Source: a virus
DNA length: 47,871 bases
Virus record (IMG/VR): IMGVR_UViG_3300007734_000707
Location: 1-47,871 of that record
Strand: one strand, 5' to 3'
Shown here: piece by piece, positions 40,456 to 47,662 of the stretch
Layout: every line of letters starts with the position of its first letter
How positions within the stretch are numbered: the stretch's first letter is position 1
The notes under the pieces: model-generated
Told to the model about the DNA's origin: nothing
Database searches by the model: none
What the model saw: only the letters and a program-made list of their open reading frames with translations
Program-made: the position numbers and the translations under genes

Positions 40456-42020
40456 GCGAGCGCCGCCTCGTTGTTCGCCTCGAAGAGATCGAGGAGGTGG
40501 TCCTGAACTTGTTTGTTCTGGCGCAGCAGGCCGTACACCCGCTTCTCGACCGGAGAGCCCTGCAGGCAGAGGATCTGCTGTTTGTGCTTCTGGCCGACGC
40601 GTCGGATGCGCCGGTTTGCCTGGTCGAAGATCTCGAGCGAGGTCACCGGCCCGAACCAGATTATGGTGTCGGCCGCGGTGAGCGTGATGCCGTGCGCAAG
40701 GCACTGCGGATGCGCCGCCAGGACGTGATACTTCGACGTGTTCTGGAAGATGTTGAAGATCTCGGACCGCTCGGTCATCGACGTGTCGCCCGACACGCAG
40801 GCGTGCTCTATGCCCTCGGCCTTGAGCGCCTCGGAGATGCCGGCGAGCGCGTGCTTGAACGGCACGAACACCAGCACCTTGCGCGAGGTCGAGTTCACCG
40901 CGTCGATCATCGCCGTGATCCGCACGTCGTTGTCGAGCGGGGCGACGCTGCGATCCTTCTGGTAGACCCAGCCGACCGACACCTGCAGCAGCTTGTTCAT
41001 CACGGCGCCGGCGTTGGCGGCGGTGATCTCGCCCGACTGCATCAGCGCGTAGGCGTGGTCGGCCAGCGCCTTGTAGACTTTCTTCTGGCGCGGCCCCATC
41101 TCGACGTCGACCTGCCGCTCGATCAGCTCGGGCAGCTCTACGACGTCGTCCAACGTGAAGCGCACCGCTGGCTGGAGCGCCGCGAACGCACGCTCGGCCG
41201 CGTCTGACTTGGGGACGTACTTGAATTGCGAGACCTTGAGCATCAGCTCGTCGCGGAACCGTCCGAAGTATTTCGGCACGGTCTTCGGCGTGATGATGCT
41301 GGCCTGAGCCCACGCGTCAGTGGGGAGATGCGGGATCGGACCGCCCGTCATGCCCCAGGCCCACTTCATCCCGGCCGCGTACTTCTTCATGACCTTGGTG
41401 CGTTGCGACTGGCCGTTGCGGAACACTGCGAGCTCGTCGATCCCCAGCACGTCAATGTCGGGGCGGTTCATCAGCTCCTCGAACATGACCTTGAGGCCGT
41501 CGTGGTTGATGATGAAGATGTCGACGTCCGTCTCGGCGAGGCGCGCCATGCGGCGCTTCTTGTCGCCGTGGAGCACCGCGCATTTTCTATGGGGCAGGGT
41601 GGCGAACACTTCCTGCGCCCAAGTGAACTTCAGGGTCGAGAGCGGCGCGAAGATAATCAGCTTGCCGCAGAGGTTGTTACTTCGCAGGTAATCCCACGCC
41701 CACAGCATCGACTTGGTCTTGCCGGTGCCCATATCGTTGAGGACGTAGGCGCGCTCGTTCAGCGTCAGGAGAGCGCAGGTTTTCTTCTGCACGTCGAACG
41801 GCGGCAGGAACCCCGGCCAGGTGTAGTGCGTCAGGATCGGCGCCGGCACGTCGAACCCCATGCGCCGGAGCATGAACGTCTCGACAGCGCCGTGCGGCAG
41901 CAGCAGGTGAGGCCCACCATTGAAGTCGATCGGTGTGGCGGACGGGAACAGGTTGCTGACCTCGGCCGCCGAAGGCACGCAGACCAGCTTGCGCTTGGCG
42001 TTGACTGTGACTGGGATCAT
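40452..42020 (-). CDS. SNF2-type DEAD/DEXH helicase
   Basis: 522 residues. Motif I (Walker A) is at about 97-103 (MGTGKTK), motif II at about 195-198 (DELA instead of DEAH/DEAD), motif III near 225 (MTGGPIP), and motif V/VI late (QANRRIRRVGQ). It is a superfamily 2 helicase of the SNF2/DEXH kind used by phages in replication or recombination. ATG start; the gene overlaps the VRR-NUC gene by ATGA. Confidence 0.9.
   Translation of the reverse strand: MIPVTVNAKRKLVCVPSAAEVSNLFPSATPIDFNGGPHLLLPHGAVETFMLRRMGFDVPAPILTHYTWPGFLPPFDVQKKTCALLTLNERAYVLNDMGTGKTKSMLWAWDYLRSNNLCGKLIIFAPLSTLKFTWAQEVFATLPHRKCAVLHGDKKRRMARLAETDVDIFIINHDGLKVMFEELMNRPDIDVLGIDELAVFRNGQSQRTKVMKKYAAGMKWAWGMTGGPIPHLPTDAWAQASIITPKTVPKYFGRFRDELMLKVSQFKYVPKSDAAERAFAALQPAVRFTLDDVVELPELIERQVDVEMGPRQKKVYKALADHAYALMQSGEITAANAGAVMNKLLQVSVGWVYQKDRSVAPLDNDVRITAMIDAVNSTSRKVLVFVPFKHALAGISEALKAEGIEHACVSGDTSMTERSEIFNIFQNTSKYHVLAAHPQCLAHGITLTAADTIIWFGPVTSLEIFDQANRRIRRVGQKHKQQILCLQGSPVEKRVYGLLRQNKQVQDHLLDLFEANNEAALA
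41676..41692. repeat. Dispersed palindrome, two mismatches
   Basis: GTTACTTCGCAGGTAAT. In the helicase gene. Confidence 0.5.
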
Positions 42021-42313
42021 CGGGCCATACCCGCGAGCAGTGCCCGCAGTTCTCCTTTTGCTTGTTCTTCGGTGCTCACGACGATCGCAACGCCGCCGGC
42101 CGCGGTGATCTCCCTAATGCGCTCCTCTTGGCGCGGCGTAGGTGATCCTCCCGGCTTCTTCGTCTCGATGGCGAGAAACTTCCCGAAGAAGCACACCGTA
42201 AAATCCAGCCCCGACTTGCCAAAGCCGCTGGGAACCGGCATCTCCCGGTAGTGATCCGGGTAGACGTCGAGCTCCTTCTTCACAGCCTTTTTGATGCGGC
42301 CTTCTGGTGTCAT
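42017..42313 (-). CDS. VRR-NUC domain nuclease
   Basis: 98 residues, almost entirely one domain. It begins TPEGRIKKAVKKELDVY, then GKSGLDFTVCFFGKFLAIETKKPGGSPTPRQ. The GxxD...E-x-K core (LDFTVCFFGKFLAIETKK) is the PD-(D/E)xK signature of VRR-NUC proteins. In phages it usually lies beside an SNF2 helicase, as here, and may act on recombination or Holliday junction-type DNA. ATGA overlaps with the helicase start. Confidence 0.9.
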   Translation of the reverse strand: MTPEGRIKKAVKKELDVYPDHYREMPVPSGFGKSGLDFTVCFFGKFLAIETKKPGGSPTPRQEERIREITAAGGVAIVVSTEEQAKGELRALLAGMAR

Positions 42314-42543
42314 CCCGCCACCAGAATGACTTTGGTAAGGTCGGTTTCTAGGTCGTCGGTCAACGGAATTTGTACCGGTCGGGTCCCTATGCGAGTAATT
42401 AGGATGTGAGGCGAACCCTCGTTGTCGATGATGCGCGCGATGGCGTCCTCCTGCAGCTCAGGCAGGTGGCGTCCGCGATACATCGCAACGCTGAAGTTGT
42501 GCGGCGGAAGCGGCGTCCCGTTGTGCATCCACAGACAGCTCAT
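42310..42543 (-). CDS. Small hypothetical protein with a shared C-terminal motif
   Basis: 77 residues overlapping both neighbours by four bases. Its end (VQIPLTDDLETDLTKVILVAG) resembles the C-terminal ends of the two genes upstream and of the gene at 43869 (see finding). No recognised domain. Likely a small acidic accessory protein of the nuclease-helicase operon. Confidence 0.6.
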   Translation of the reverse strand: MSCLWMHNGTPLPPHNFSVAMYRGRHLPELQEDAIARIIDNEGSPHILITRIGTRPVQIPLTDDLETDLTKVILVAG

Positions 42544-42827
42544 GGCGCGAGCAGCATGATCTTGGTCTTGAGCTCGCCGCTCGGAAAACCATCCAGCGGA
42601 CAGTCGAACCGGATCTCGTCTGGAACGATGCCCTTCTCCTTGTCAAAAGGCCGGGGGACGCACACCCGCACGATCCCGCTCTTCAGAAGGAACGCCTTGA
42701 CGTGAGGCCCGCGCGTCTTGGGTACGCCCCACAGCTCGTTCAATTCCCGCTGTCCGTCGGCAACGTGGCCGAGGGGGTTCAACCAGCTATCGGCCGGCGC
42801 AGCCTTCATAACTTCAATCGGCGTCAT
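42540..42827 (-). CDS. Small hypothetical protein with a shared C-terminal motif
   Basis: 95 residues overlapping its neighbours by four bases each. N-terminal DSWLNPLGHVADGQRELNELWG, and an end that reads IRFDCPLDGFPSGELKTKIMLLAP. The FPSGEL-x-x-x-x-xLL ending resembles neighbouring small proteins. No family recognised. Confidence 0.6.
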   Translation of the reverse strand: MTPIEVMKAAPADSWLNPLGHVADGQRELNELWGVPKTRGPHVKAFLLKSGIVRVCVPRPFDKEKGIVPDEIRFDCPLDGFPSGELKTKIMLLAP

Positions 42828-43162
42828 GCCAGCACCAACGCGAGCTGCGCTCGCAGCTTTCCAGAGGGATAGTCGTCGATCGGCTCCGCTGGGAACGACA
42901 CTTCGTCGTGCGGGTACGTCGACGAGCAGACGTGAGTGGTGACAGCTCCCGACACCGAGACCGATATACGGATGCGGCCGACAAGAACGCCGGGGAAAAC
43001 CTTCTCCCAGAACAACCGGATTGCCACCGCCGTGCGCTGGGTTCTAACGTCCGCGATGCGTTGCTCGACGATCTCGGGAGCCGTACCGGAGCGGGCGCCA
43101 CCGGCGCGCACCTCGGCGATCGTGCGATCGCTGACTTGATCCAGCTCGAGCTTGAACTTCAC
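42824..43162 (-). CDS. Small hypothetical protein with a shared C-terminal motif
   Basis: 112 residues from a GTG at 43162 which overlaps the RecB-like gene's stop (GTGA); a longer in-frame start further upstream is rejected because it would lie in the nuclease gene. Beta-rich, ending VSFPAEPIDDYPSGKLRAQLALVLA. No known domain. Confidence 0.6.
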   Translation of the reverse strand: MKFKLELDQVSDRTIAEVRAGGARSGTAPEIVEQRIADVRTQRTAVAIRLFWEKVFPGVLVGRIRISVSVSGAVTTHVCSSTYPHDEVSFPAEPIDDYPSGKLRAQLALVLA

Positions 43163-43866
43163 CCGCCCACCCCGTTGTGAGGGCACTGCTTCACGGGGCA
43201 CCACGAGCGACAGAGCCCGCCGGGCTTCGCCGGGTACGACGTCGTGTTGTGCGCGTGCTCCAGCGCCTGGATGCGTGGCCAGAGCCCTCGCCACATCGCC
43301 GGCATGTCGTCCGGCGTGAACATCTGGTCGGTCGTTGCGTTCTCCTTGAGCCATGCGAACGTCGACTTGACCTTCTTGACCTCGGGGAACTTCGCGAACA
43401 CGCAGGCCGCGGCGAGCGCGAGCTGGCACGAGTCCTCGACGATCTTGCCGGTCTTCCAGTCGATGATCCAAGCAACGGGGCCGTGTACCTTAATGACGTC
43501 GCCCTTGGCCCGGAACCACACGCCGGCGTCGAAGTAGCCGCACGACGCGAACTCTCGCGTCAGAGCGAGCTTGGCCTCGACGTGGATGTTACCTTGCCCG
43601 GTAATAACGCGCTGCGCCCACGGCTCGTAGATCGCCATGCTTTTGGGTAGAGCGATGCGCTTCTCGCCGAGCCGGTGCTCGAAGCCCGCGTGGACTTGGT
43701 TGCCCCAGAGCAGGTTGTCGCTCTCTTCCTCCTTGACCTTCTGCGGGTCACCCTTCGGAAGAATGTCGACGTGATACGATTTCTTCGGGCACGCCTCGAA
43801 GTTTTTGAGCTTCGAGTAGCTCCACGTAAATGGCTTCGGCCCGAGGCGGGTCGTTACGGCTACCAT
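43159..43866 (-). CDS. RecB/Cas4-like PD-(D/E)xK nuclease
   Basis: 235 residues. N-terminal WSYSKLKNFEACPKK with Cys26, then LLWGNQVH (H59), E97 and D113 (YFDAGVW), then D136-x-K138 (IIDWKTGK) and Q148. These are the RecB-family motifs. Late Cys at about 219, 223 and 228 (CRSWCPVKQC), together with Cys26, give four ligands, so a 4Fe-4S site as in Cas4/AddB-type nucleases is likely. It may process DNA ends for recombination. A weak half palindrome (ATTACTTC) lies just before the ATG. Confidence 0.88.
   Translation of the reverse strand: MVAVTTRLGPKPFTWSYSKLKNFEACPKKSYHVDILPKGDPQKVKEEESDNLLWGNQVHAGFEHRLGEKRIALPKSMAIYEPWAQRVITGQGNIHVEAKLALTREFASCGYFDAGVWFRAKGDVIKVHGPVAWIIDWKTGKIVEDSCQLALAAACVFAKFPEVKKVKSTFAWLKENATTDQMFTPDDMPAMWRGLWPRIQALEHAHNTTSYPAKPGGLCRSWCPVKQCPHNGVGG
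43588..43605. repeat. Dispersed palindrome, one mismatch (spacer 6)
   Basis: GTTACCTTGCCCGGTAAT. In the RecB-like nuclease gene. Confidence 0.7.
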
Positions 43867-43868
43867 GA

Positions 43869-44246
43869 TTACTTCTCCAGAAGCCGTAGTGCTGTGATGA
43901 GCGCGTCGCTCGGGAACAGCGAGAAGTCGTCTTCGAGAACGACGTGCCCGCCGCTGACGTTGGGGATCACCAGGATCACGACCTTCTCGCCGACCTTGTG
44001 GAAGTGCCAGTGCCGGAAGTAGCTCTCACGGGCGCTGCGAAGCCGCATCGACACCATCTGCGCGAGATCGTCAGACGAGTAGTTCGTGAAGTTCGGATCG
44101 GGTGTCGCGCGCGGTGGTGCCGTACCCGGAGCCAGCGGCAGCGCCCGCCCCATTACGTCTTTATACCGCATCGACTCCTGCTCCCTATGCGCTAGCTCGT
44201 CCATCCATACTAAGGATGGAGCCGGCCCGGCGATCATGTCCGACAT
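43869..44246 (-). CDS. Hypothetical protein of the nuclease operon
   Basis: 125 residues from the ATG at 44246. The start is the least sure: a second ATG three codons later is also possible. The later part reads FRHWHFHKVGEKVVILVIPNVSGGHVVLEDDFSLFPSDALITALRLLEK, ending with the FPS-x-x-L motif shared with neighbouring small proteins. No recognised family. Confidence 0.6.
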   Translation of the reverse strand: MSDMIAGPAPSLVWMDELAHREQESMRYKDVMGRALPLAPGTAPPRATPDPNFTNYSSDDLAQMVSMRLRSARESYFRHWHFHKVGEKVVILVIPNVSGGHVVLEDDFSLFPSDALITALRLLEK

Positions 44247-44272
44247 GCGAGATCGTCCATAAGTTGAAGTGT

Positions 44273-44686
44273 TCAGGCCGCTTTGGCTTCGGGCTCGCTC
44301 GGAGCGACAACCGCCACCTTCGTTACCCCAAGGGTAACCGCGTTGATTTTGTCTTTGTCCTCGGGCGCCAGCCAATAGCCGAGTCCGCGGCGCGACTGGA
44401 TCACGCTGGTGCCGTCGGGTCGGATGATGCCGTGGTCTTTGAGGACGGCGCGCAGCCGGTGGATCGCAACCTTCGCGTCAGTCGCGATGTTGAGCCGCAG
44501 CGTTATCATTTCGGGTGTGACGTTGGGCGTCGACAGCAGGCACCCAAGCAGACTGCAGAGCGATGTCGAGAGCCGGAAGGCGACCCCGAGATTGTCGTCA
44601 TTGAGGCCGAGAGCTTTTTCGAGGTCTGCGATGCGGGAGTTGGCCACGGCCAAGTCGGCCGTCAGTTTGGCGACGGATGCCGTCAT
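44273..44686 (-). CDS. OmpR-type winged-helix protein with N-terminal coiled coil
   Basis: 137 residues from the ATG at 44686 with AAGAGGG upstream; the longer frame from 44869 would begin inside a palindrome and is rejected. The N-terminus is a short coiled coil (LTADLAVANSRIADLEKAL). The second part is a winged-helix motif (VTPEMITLRL, AKVAIHRLRAVLKDHGI, then SRRGLGYWLAP), like the C-terminal domain of OmpR regulators and like the protein at 35042. It ends NAVTLGVTKVA with a perfect palindrome copy (44322-44338). First gene downstream of the palindrome-rich control region, so it is the best candidate for its regulator. Confidence 0.75.
   Translation of the reverse strand: MTASVAKLTADLAVANSRIADLEKALGLNDDNLGVAFRLSTSLCSLLGCLLSTPNVTPEMITLRLNIATDAKVAIHRLRAVLKDHGIIRPDGTSVIQSRRGLGYWLAPEDKDKINAVTLGVTKVAVVAPSEPEAKAA
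44322..44338. repeat. Dispersed palindrome, perfect copy
   Basis: GTTACCCCAAGGGTAAC. In the 3' end of the second winged-helix gene, as V-T-L-G-V-T. Confidence 0.85.
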
Positions 44687-44773
44687 GCGCCCTCTTGGTT
44701 GTTTTTGATGCGCGATACGCAGGACAAGCGAACCAACCTCTACTGAAAGTAAAACCGTCCCGTACCGGAGTGC

Positions 44774-44802
44774 TTGATACTTGGCTGTTACCTTGAAGGC
44801 AA
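44774..44802 (-). promoter_or_regulatory. Leftward sigma70-like promoter overlapped by a palindrome
   Basis: Minus strand TTGCCT (44802-44797), a 17-base spacer, then TATCAA (44779-44774). The imperfect palindrome 44787-44803 covers the -35 and part of the spacer, the typical place for a repressor site. It would drive the 44273 gene and the operon after it, with about 80 bases of leader. Confidence 0.5.
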
Positions 44803-44803
44803 G
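44787..44803. repeat. Dispersed palindrome, two mismatches, over a -35
   Basis: GTTACCTTGAAGGCAAG. Covers the -35 of the candidate promoter at 44774-44802. Confidence 0.65.
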
Positions 44804-44849
44804 AACATTCACTCGAAAGGGCAAGAAATCTTGAACTATTTGCTGTTCG

Positions 44850-44865
44850 GTTACCCCAAGGTAAC
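44850..44865. repeat. Dispersed palindrome, perfect arms (spacer 4)
   Basis: GTTACCCCAAGGTAAC. In the non-coding control region. Confidence 0.8.
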
Positions 44866-44911
44866 ACAAGTATTACTTTTCAATTCTTGGGGGCATTACT
44901 TGCGCCAGAGA

Positions 44912-44929
44912 GTTACCTTGCAGGGTATC
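44912..44929. repeat. Dispersed palindrome, one mismatch (spacer 6)
   Basis: GTTACCTTGCAGGGTATC. In the non-coding control region. Confidence 0.75.
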
Positions 44930-44988
44930 AGGCTATTCCCAATCGGTTACTGTGGTATGCGCGCTATCCGATAGCAACCGCGCAGCCA

Positions 44989-46887
44989 CTACTTGGCGTC
45001 GCCATACGTTTTGCCTGAGCCGACTTCAGCCTTCAGCGGCAAGTCAGCCGCCCACGCCGGCCGCTTCGCCATCTCTTCGAGGATGATCGCCTTGAGCTGC
45101 GGCACTAATTCGATCGGGCAGACGTACACCAGCTCGTCATGCGCCTGCAGGTTCAGCCACAGGCCGGCGTCCTTGACACGCCGTTGGATGCGGACCGCCG
45201 CGTCCATCGTGAGGATGCGCGCGAGCGCCTGCACGATGTTCTCCATGAAGGCGCCGCCGTAGAGCCGCTTCGGCTTTCCGCCGTAGGTGTACGACCAGCC
45301 GTCACGGCTGTAGGCCAGGTCGTGGTATTTGAGCCTCAGTCCGCTGGGTAGAAGCACTGCTCCCTTCTCGAAGGTCACGGGCCCATAGGTGAACGGTTGT
45401 CCGTTGGAGAGCGCCGGGATGCCCTGCTCGCCGAGGATCTTCCAGCCGGCGGGGATCTCGGGATACTTGACAACGCGATACGTGTGCACGACGCCCTGCG
45501 CGACTTCGTCGGTCAGCACGATGGACGTGCCAAGGTACTTGCGCGAGTCGACCTTCACAGTGGTCTGGAACTTCACCCACCCGACGCCGAAGCCTAGGCC
45601 GAGGATGCCGGTCTTTCCGACGAACCCCATCGACACCTGTTCAGGCTGATCGACGAGCTTCCGGTTGACCGGACACTGGAACACCTCCGACGCGAAGGCC
45701 GAGTAGACGTCCTCGTTGTTGGCGAACGCCGCCATGAGCTCCGGCTGCGCGCATATCCACGCGACGATGCGGGCCTCGATCTGCGATGCGTCACCGGCGA
45801 CGACTTCATAGCCATCGGGCGCCGTGAGTGCGCGACGAAGCGGGCTCTTGCGCCCGAGGTTCTGGAGGTTGAGCTTCCATGCGCCGCCGAGGCGATGCGT
45901 GTGAGCTGCACTAAAATTGAGCGGCACTGGCATGAGCGCCGCGTTGCCCTGATCGGGCCACCACAGGCGCGAGATTTTGATGAACCTCTCGGTGCGCGTC
46001 TCTTCCAGCGTAGACTTGTGGCCGAGCCTGGCGCCAACCAGCGCCTGGACCGACGGGTTCTCGTCGTCAGCTAGCTCGATGAATTGCGGGTCGCTCTTGG
46101 CGAAGGCGAATGTCTCCTTGCCGGTGGTCAGCGAAATCTTCATGGGCGGATCGACGCCTAACCCCTGAAGTAACGCAGCGAATTGATCGTTCGACATCAG
46201 CGCCGGCGCCTTACCGTTGGCGTCGTACTGGAGGCCCGCCTGCGCGAGAAGCTGCGCCTTCGACGCCTTCACTTCGTTGAGATGCTCAGCGAGCACAGTC
46301 TGGTCGAGTTGGAAGCGCGGCTGCAGCCCGCAGCGAAGCACCATGTCGAGGACCGCGAGCTCGCTGATCGGGAACAGCTTGTCCTGCGTGACGAGCTTGT
46401 CGAAGATCGCCATCGCCAGGTCGTCGTCGTTGCAGGAATAGTCCTGATATTCTTTGTAGAGCGCCGGATGCGCCTTGATCGCGGCAAGGTTCATGCCAAT
46501 GACATTCGCCACCGTGCCGCCCTTGGCGCCGAGGTTCAGGTGAGTTGCCACGGACTTGAGCGACACGCTCCGGAGGACGTGCCCGAGGACAGCTCGCGCA
46601 ATGCTCATGGAGCAAACAAGAAGCCGCGGGCGGAAGTTGTGGCGGTACGACAGGATGCAGCCGTCGAACAACATGTTGTGCGACAGGTACCCGGCGTTCT
46701 TGTCGGCCTGCGCGATGTAGCGCGGGAAGTCCGGGCCCTCGACCCAGTAGGGTTTCTGTCCCGGATCTTTCACGGCGCAGCCGATCATCTCGAACCGTGG
46801 ATCGAGAACGTACTCGACGGGCGTCATTTTACGGAGTGAGTACTCCTTGTCGTAGTACGTCTCGAAGTCCAGGCCGACGATCTTCAT
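44989..46887 (-). CDS. Family A DNA polymerase with 3'-5' exonuclease
   Basis: 632 residues. Exonuclease motifs: DFETYY (D7, E9), SHNMLFD (about 69-75) and DYSCNDDD (about 149-156). Polymerase motif A is VAGDASQIEARIVAW (D366), motif B is in the RKLVDQPEQVSMGFVGKTG to GLGFG region (about 413-440), and motif C is AHDEL (H583, D584, E585). It replicates the phage genome. The ATG at 46887 follows a degenerate palindrome (46893-46910) that overlaps the upstream gene's stop. Confidence 0.95.
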   Translation of the reverse strand: MKIVGLDFETYYDKEYSLRKMTPVEYVLDPRFEMIGCAVKDPGQKPYWVEGPDFPRYIAQADKNAGYLSHNMLFDGCILSYRHNFRPRLLVCSMSIARAVLGHVLRSVSLKSVATHLNLGAKGGTVANVIGMNLAAIKAHPALYKEYQDYSCNDDDLAMAIFDKLVTQDKLFPISELAVLDMVLRCGLQPRFQLDQTVLAEHLNEVKASKAQLLAQAGLQYDANGKAPALMSNDQFAALLQGLGVDPPMKISLTTGKETFAFAKSDPQFIELADDENPSVQALVGARLGHKSTLEETRTERFIKISRLWWPDQGNAALMPVPLNFSAAHTHRLGGAWKLNLQNLGRKSPLRRALTAPDGYEVVAGDASQIEARIVAWICAQPELMAAFANNEDVYSAFASEVFQCPVNRKLVDQPEQVSMGFVGKTGILGLGFGVGWVKFQTTVKVDSRKYLGTSIVLTDEVAQGVVHTYRVVKYPEIPAGWKILGEQGIPALSNGQPFTYGPVTFEKGAVLLPSGLRLKYHDLAYSRDGWSYTYGGKPKRLYGGAFMENIVQALARILTMDAAVRIQRRVKDAGLWLNLQAHDELVYVCPIELVPQLKAIILEEMAKRPAWAADLPLKAEVGSGKTYGDAK

Positions 46888-46892
46888 GTACG

Positions 46893-46910
46893 ATTACCTT
46901 TCGAGGTTAC
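46893..46910. repeat. Dispersed palindrome, two mismatches (spacer 6)
   Basis: ATTACCTTTCGAGGTTAC. Before the DNA polymerase ATG; contains the stop of the upstream gene. Confidence 0.65.
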
Positions 46911-47629
46911 GCGGCGCGGATTTCACCGAGGGCGCCGCCGTCGTGGACCGCTTCGCCACCGCAAATCTCCACGGTGACGGGCGGCACCGCGCGGGCTTCC
47001 GGCTCTTCGGGCAGCAGCATGGCGCCGGCGATGAGACCTGACGTCATCTTGCAGGCGGCACGCACTTCGGCCGGCATCGGCGGAAGCGAGCGGGGCACCT
47101 TGAAGTCTCGGATGCGGTCCGCGAAGTCGGCTGTGTGTTCTTGGAGCGAAGCGATCGCTACGAGCGACGGCCATAGGAACCTGATCTGATGCTTCGACTC
47201 GCAGTGAGATCCCATCCACTCCATGAGCGCGGCGGCCGTGGCGAAGTCGTAGCGGATCTTGAGCTGTTGGTTGGTCCACTCGACCAGCCGCGTCACGAGC
47301 TCAGGCGGGGCCTTCTTCAAGACTGTGTGGTTTCGCGGTGACAGCGGCGGATCTCCGCCGTCCGGCATCCGGATGACGGTGAAGTTGTAGTTGACGAACT
47401 CAGCGTCGAGCCGGCCATCCTTGAGGTCTCCGCTGTGCGCGCCGCCGTTCGAGGTGACGTCAGCGACTTCAGACGCCGACTTCAGGATCGGCCAGTGCTC
47501 CTTGGGCGCGAACAGCGCCAGGAACTCGTCGTGTGTGAAGCCGAGCGGGAACAGGCGCTCCATGCGCGGCCGCAACTGCGTCAGGTTTTGCTGCAAGTAG
47601 TAGATCTTGTTTCCGAGTGGGCGTGCCAT
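46907..47629 (-). CDS. Hypothetical protein upstream of DNA polymerase
   Basis: 240 residues from the ATG, preceded by a degenerate palindrome (47631-47647) whose GAAGTAACA is the ribosome binding site. Helical N-terminus (NKIYYLQQNLTQLRPRMERLFPLGFTHDEFLALF), then a middle with an aromatic/basic pattern and a long helix (VTRLVEWTNQQLKIRYDFATAAALMEWMG). No motif of a known enzyme. Probably an accessory replication or regulatory protein; function unknown. Confidence 0.7.
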   Translation of the reverse strand: MARPLGNKIYYLQQNLTQLRPRMERLFPLGFTHDEFLALFAPKEHWPILKSASEVADVTSNGGAHSGDLKDGRLDAEFVNYNFTVIRMPDGGDPPLSPRNHTVLKKAPPELVTRLVEWTNQQLKIRYDFATAAALMEWMGSHCESKHQIRFLWPSLVAIASLQEHTADFADRIRDFKVPRSLPPMPAEVRAACKMTSGLIAGAMLLPEEPEARAVPPVTVEICGGEAVHDGGALGEIRAA

Positions 47630-47630
47630 T

Positions 47631-47647
47631 GTTACTTCCGAGGTAAG
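47631..47647. repeat. Dispersed palindrome, two mismatches
   Basis: GTTACTTCCGAGGTAAG. Directly before the ATG of the 46907 gene. Confidence 0.65.
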
Positions 47648-47662
47648 AGGAAACTTGGTGGC

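Larger units (their letters stand above)
44687..44988. promoter_or_regulatory. Non-coding control region with clustered palindromes
   Basis: 302 bases between the leftward DNA polymerase gene end (44989) and the leftward winged-helix gene (44686). It has palindrome copies at 44787-44803, 44850-44865 and 44912-44929, plus a weaker one near 44945-44958. A promoter candidate reads leftward, and no gene is seen on either strand. It is the only place where several copies are clustered. Confidence 0.75.

Noticed and set aside
44687-44869. N-terminal extension of the winged-helix gene to a TTG at 44869
   Set aside because: It would begin inside a palindrome and lacks family similarity; the ATG at 44686 has AAGAGGG.
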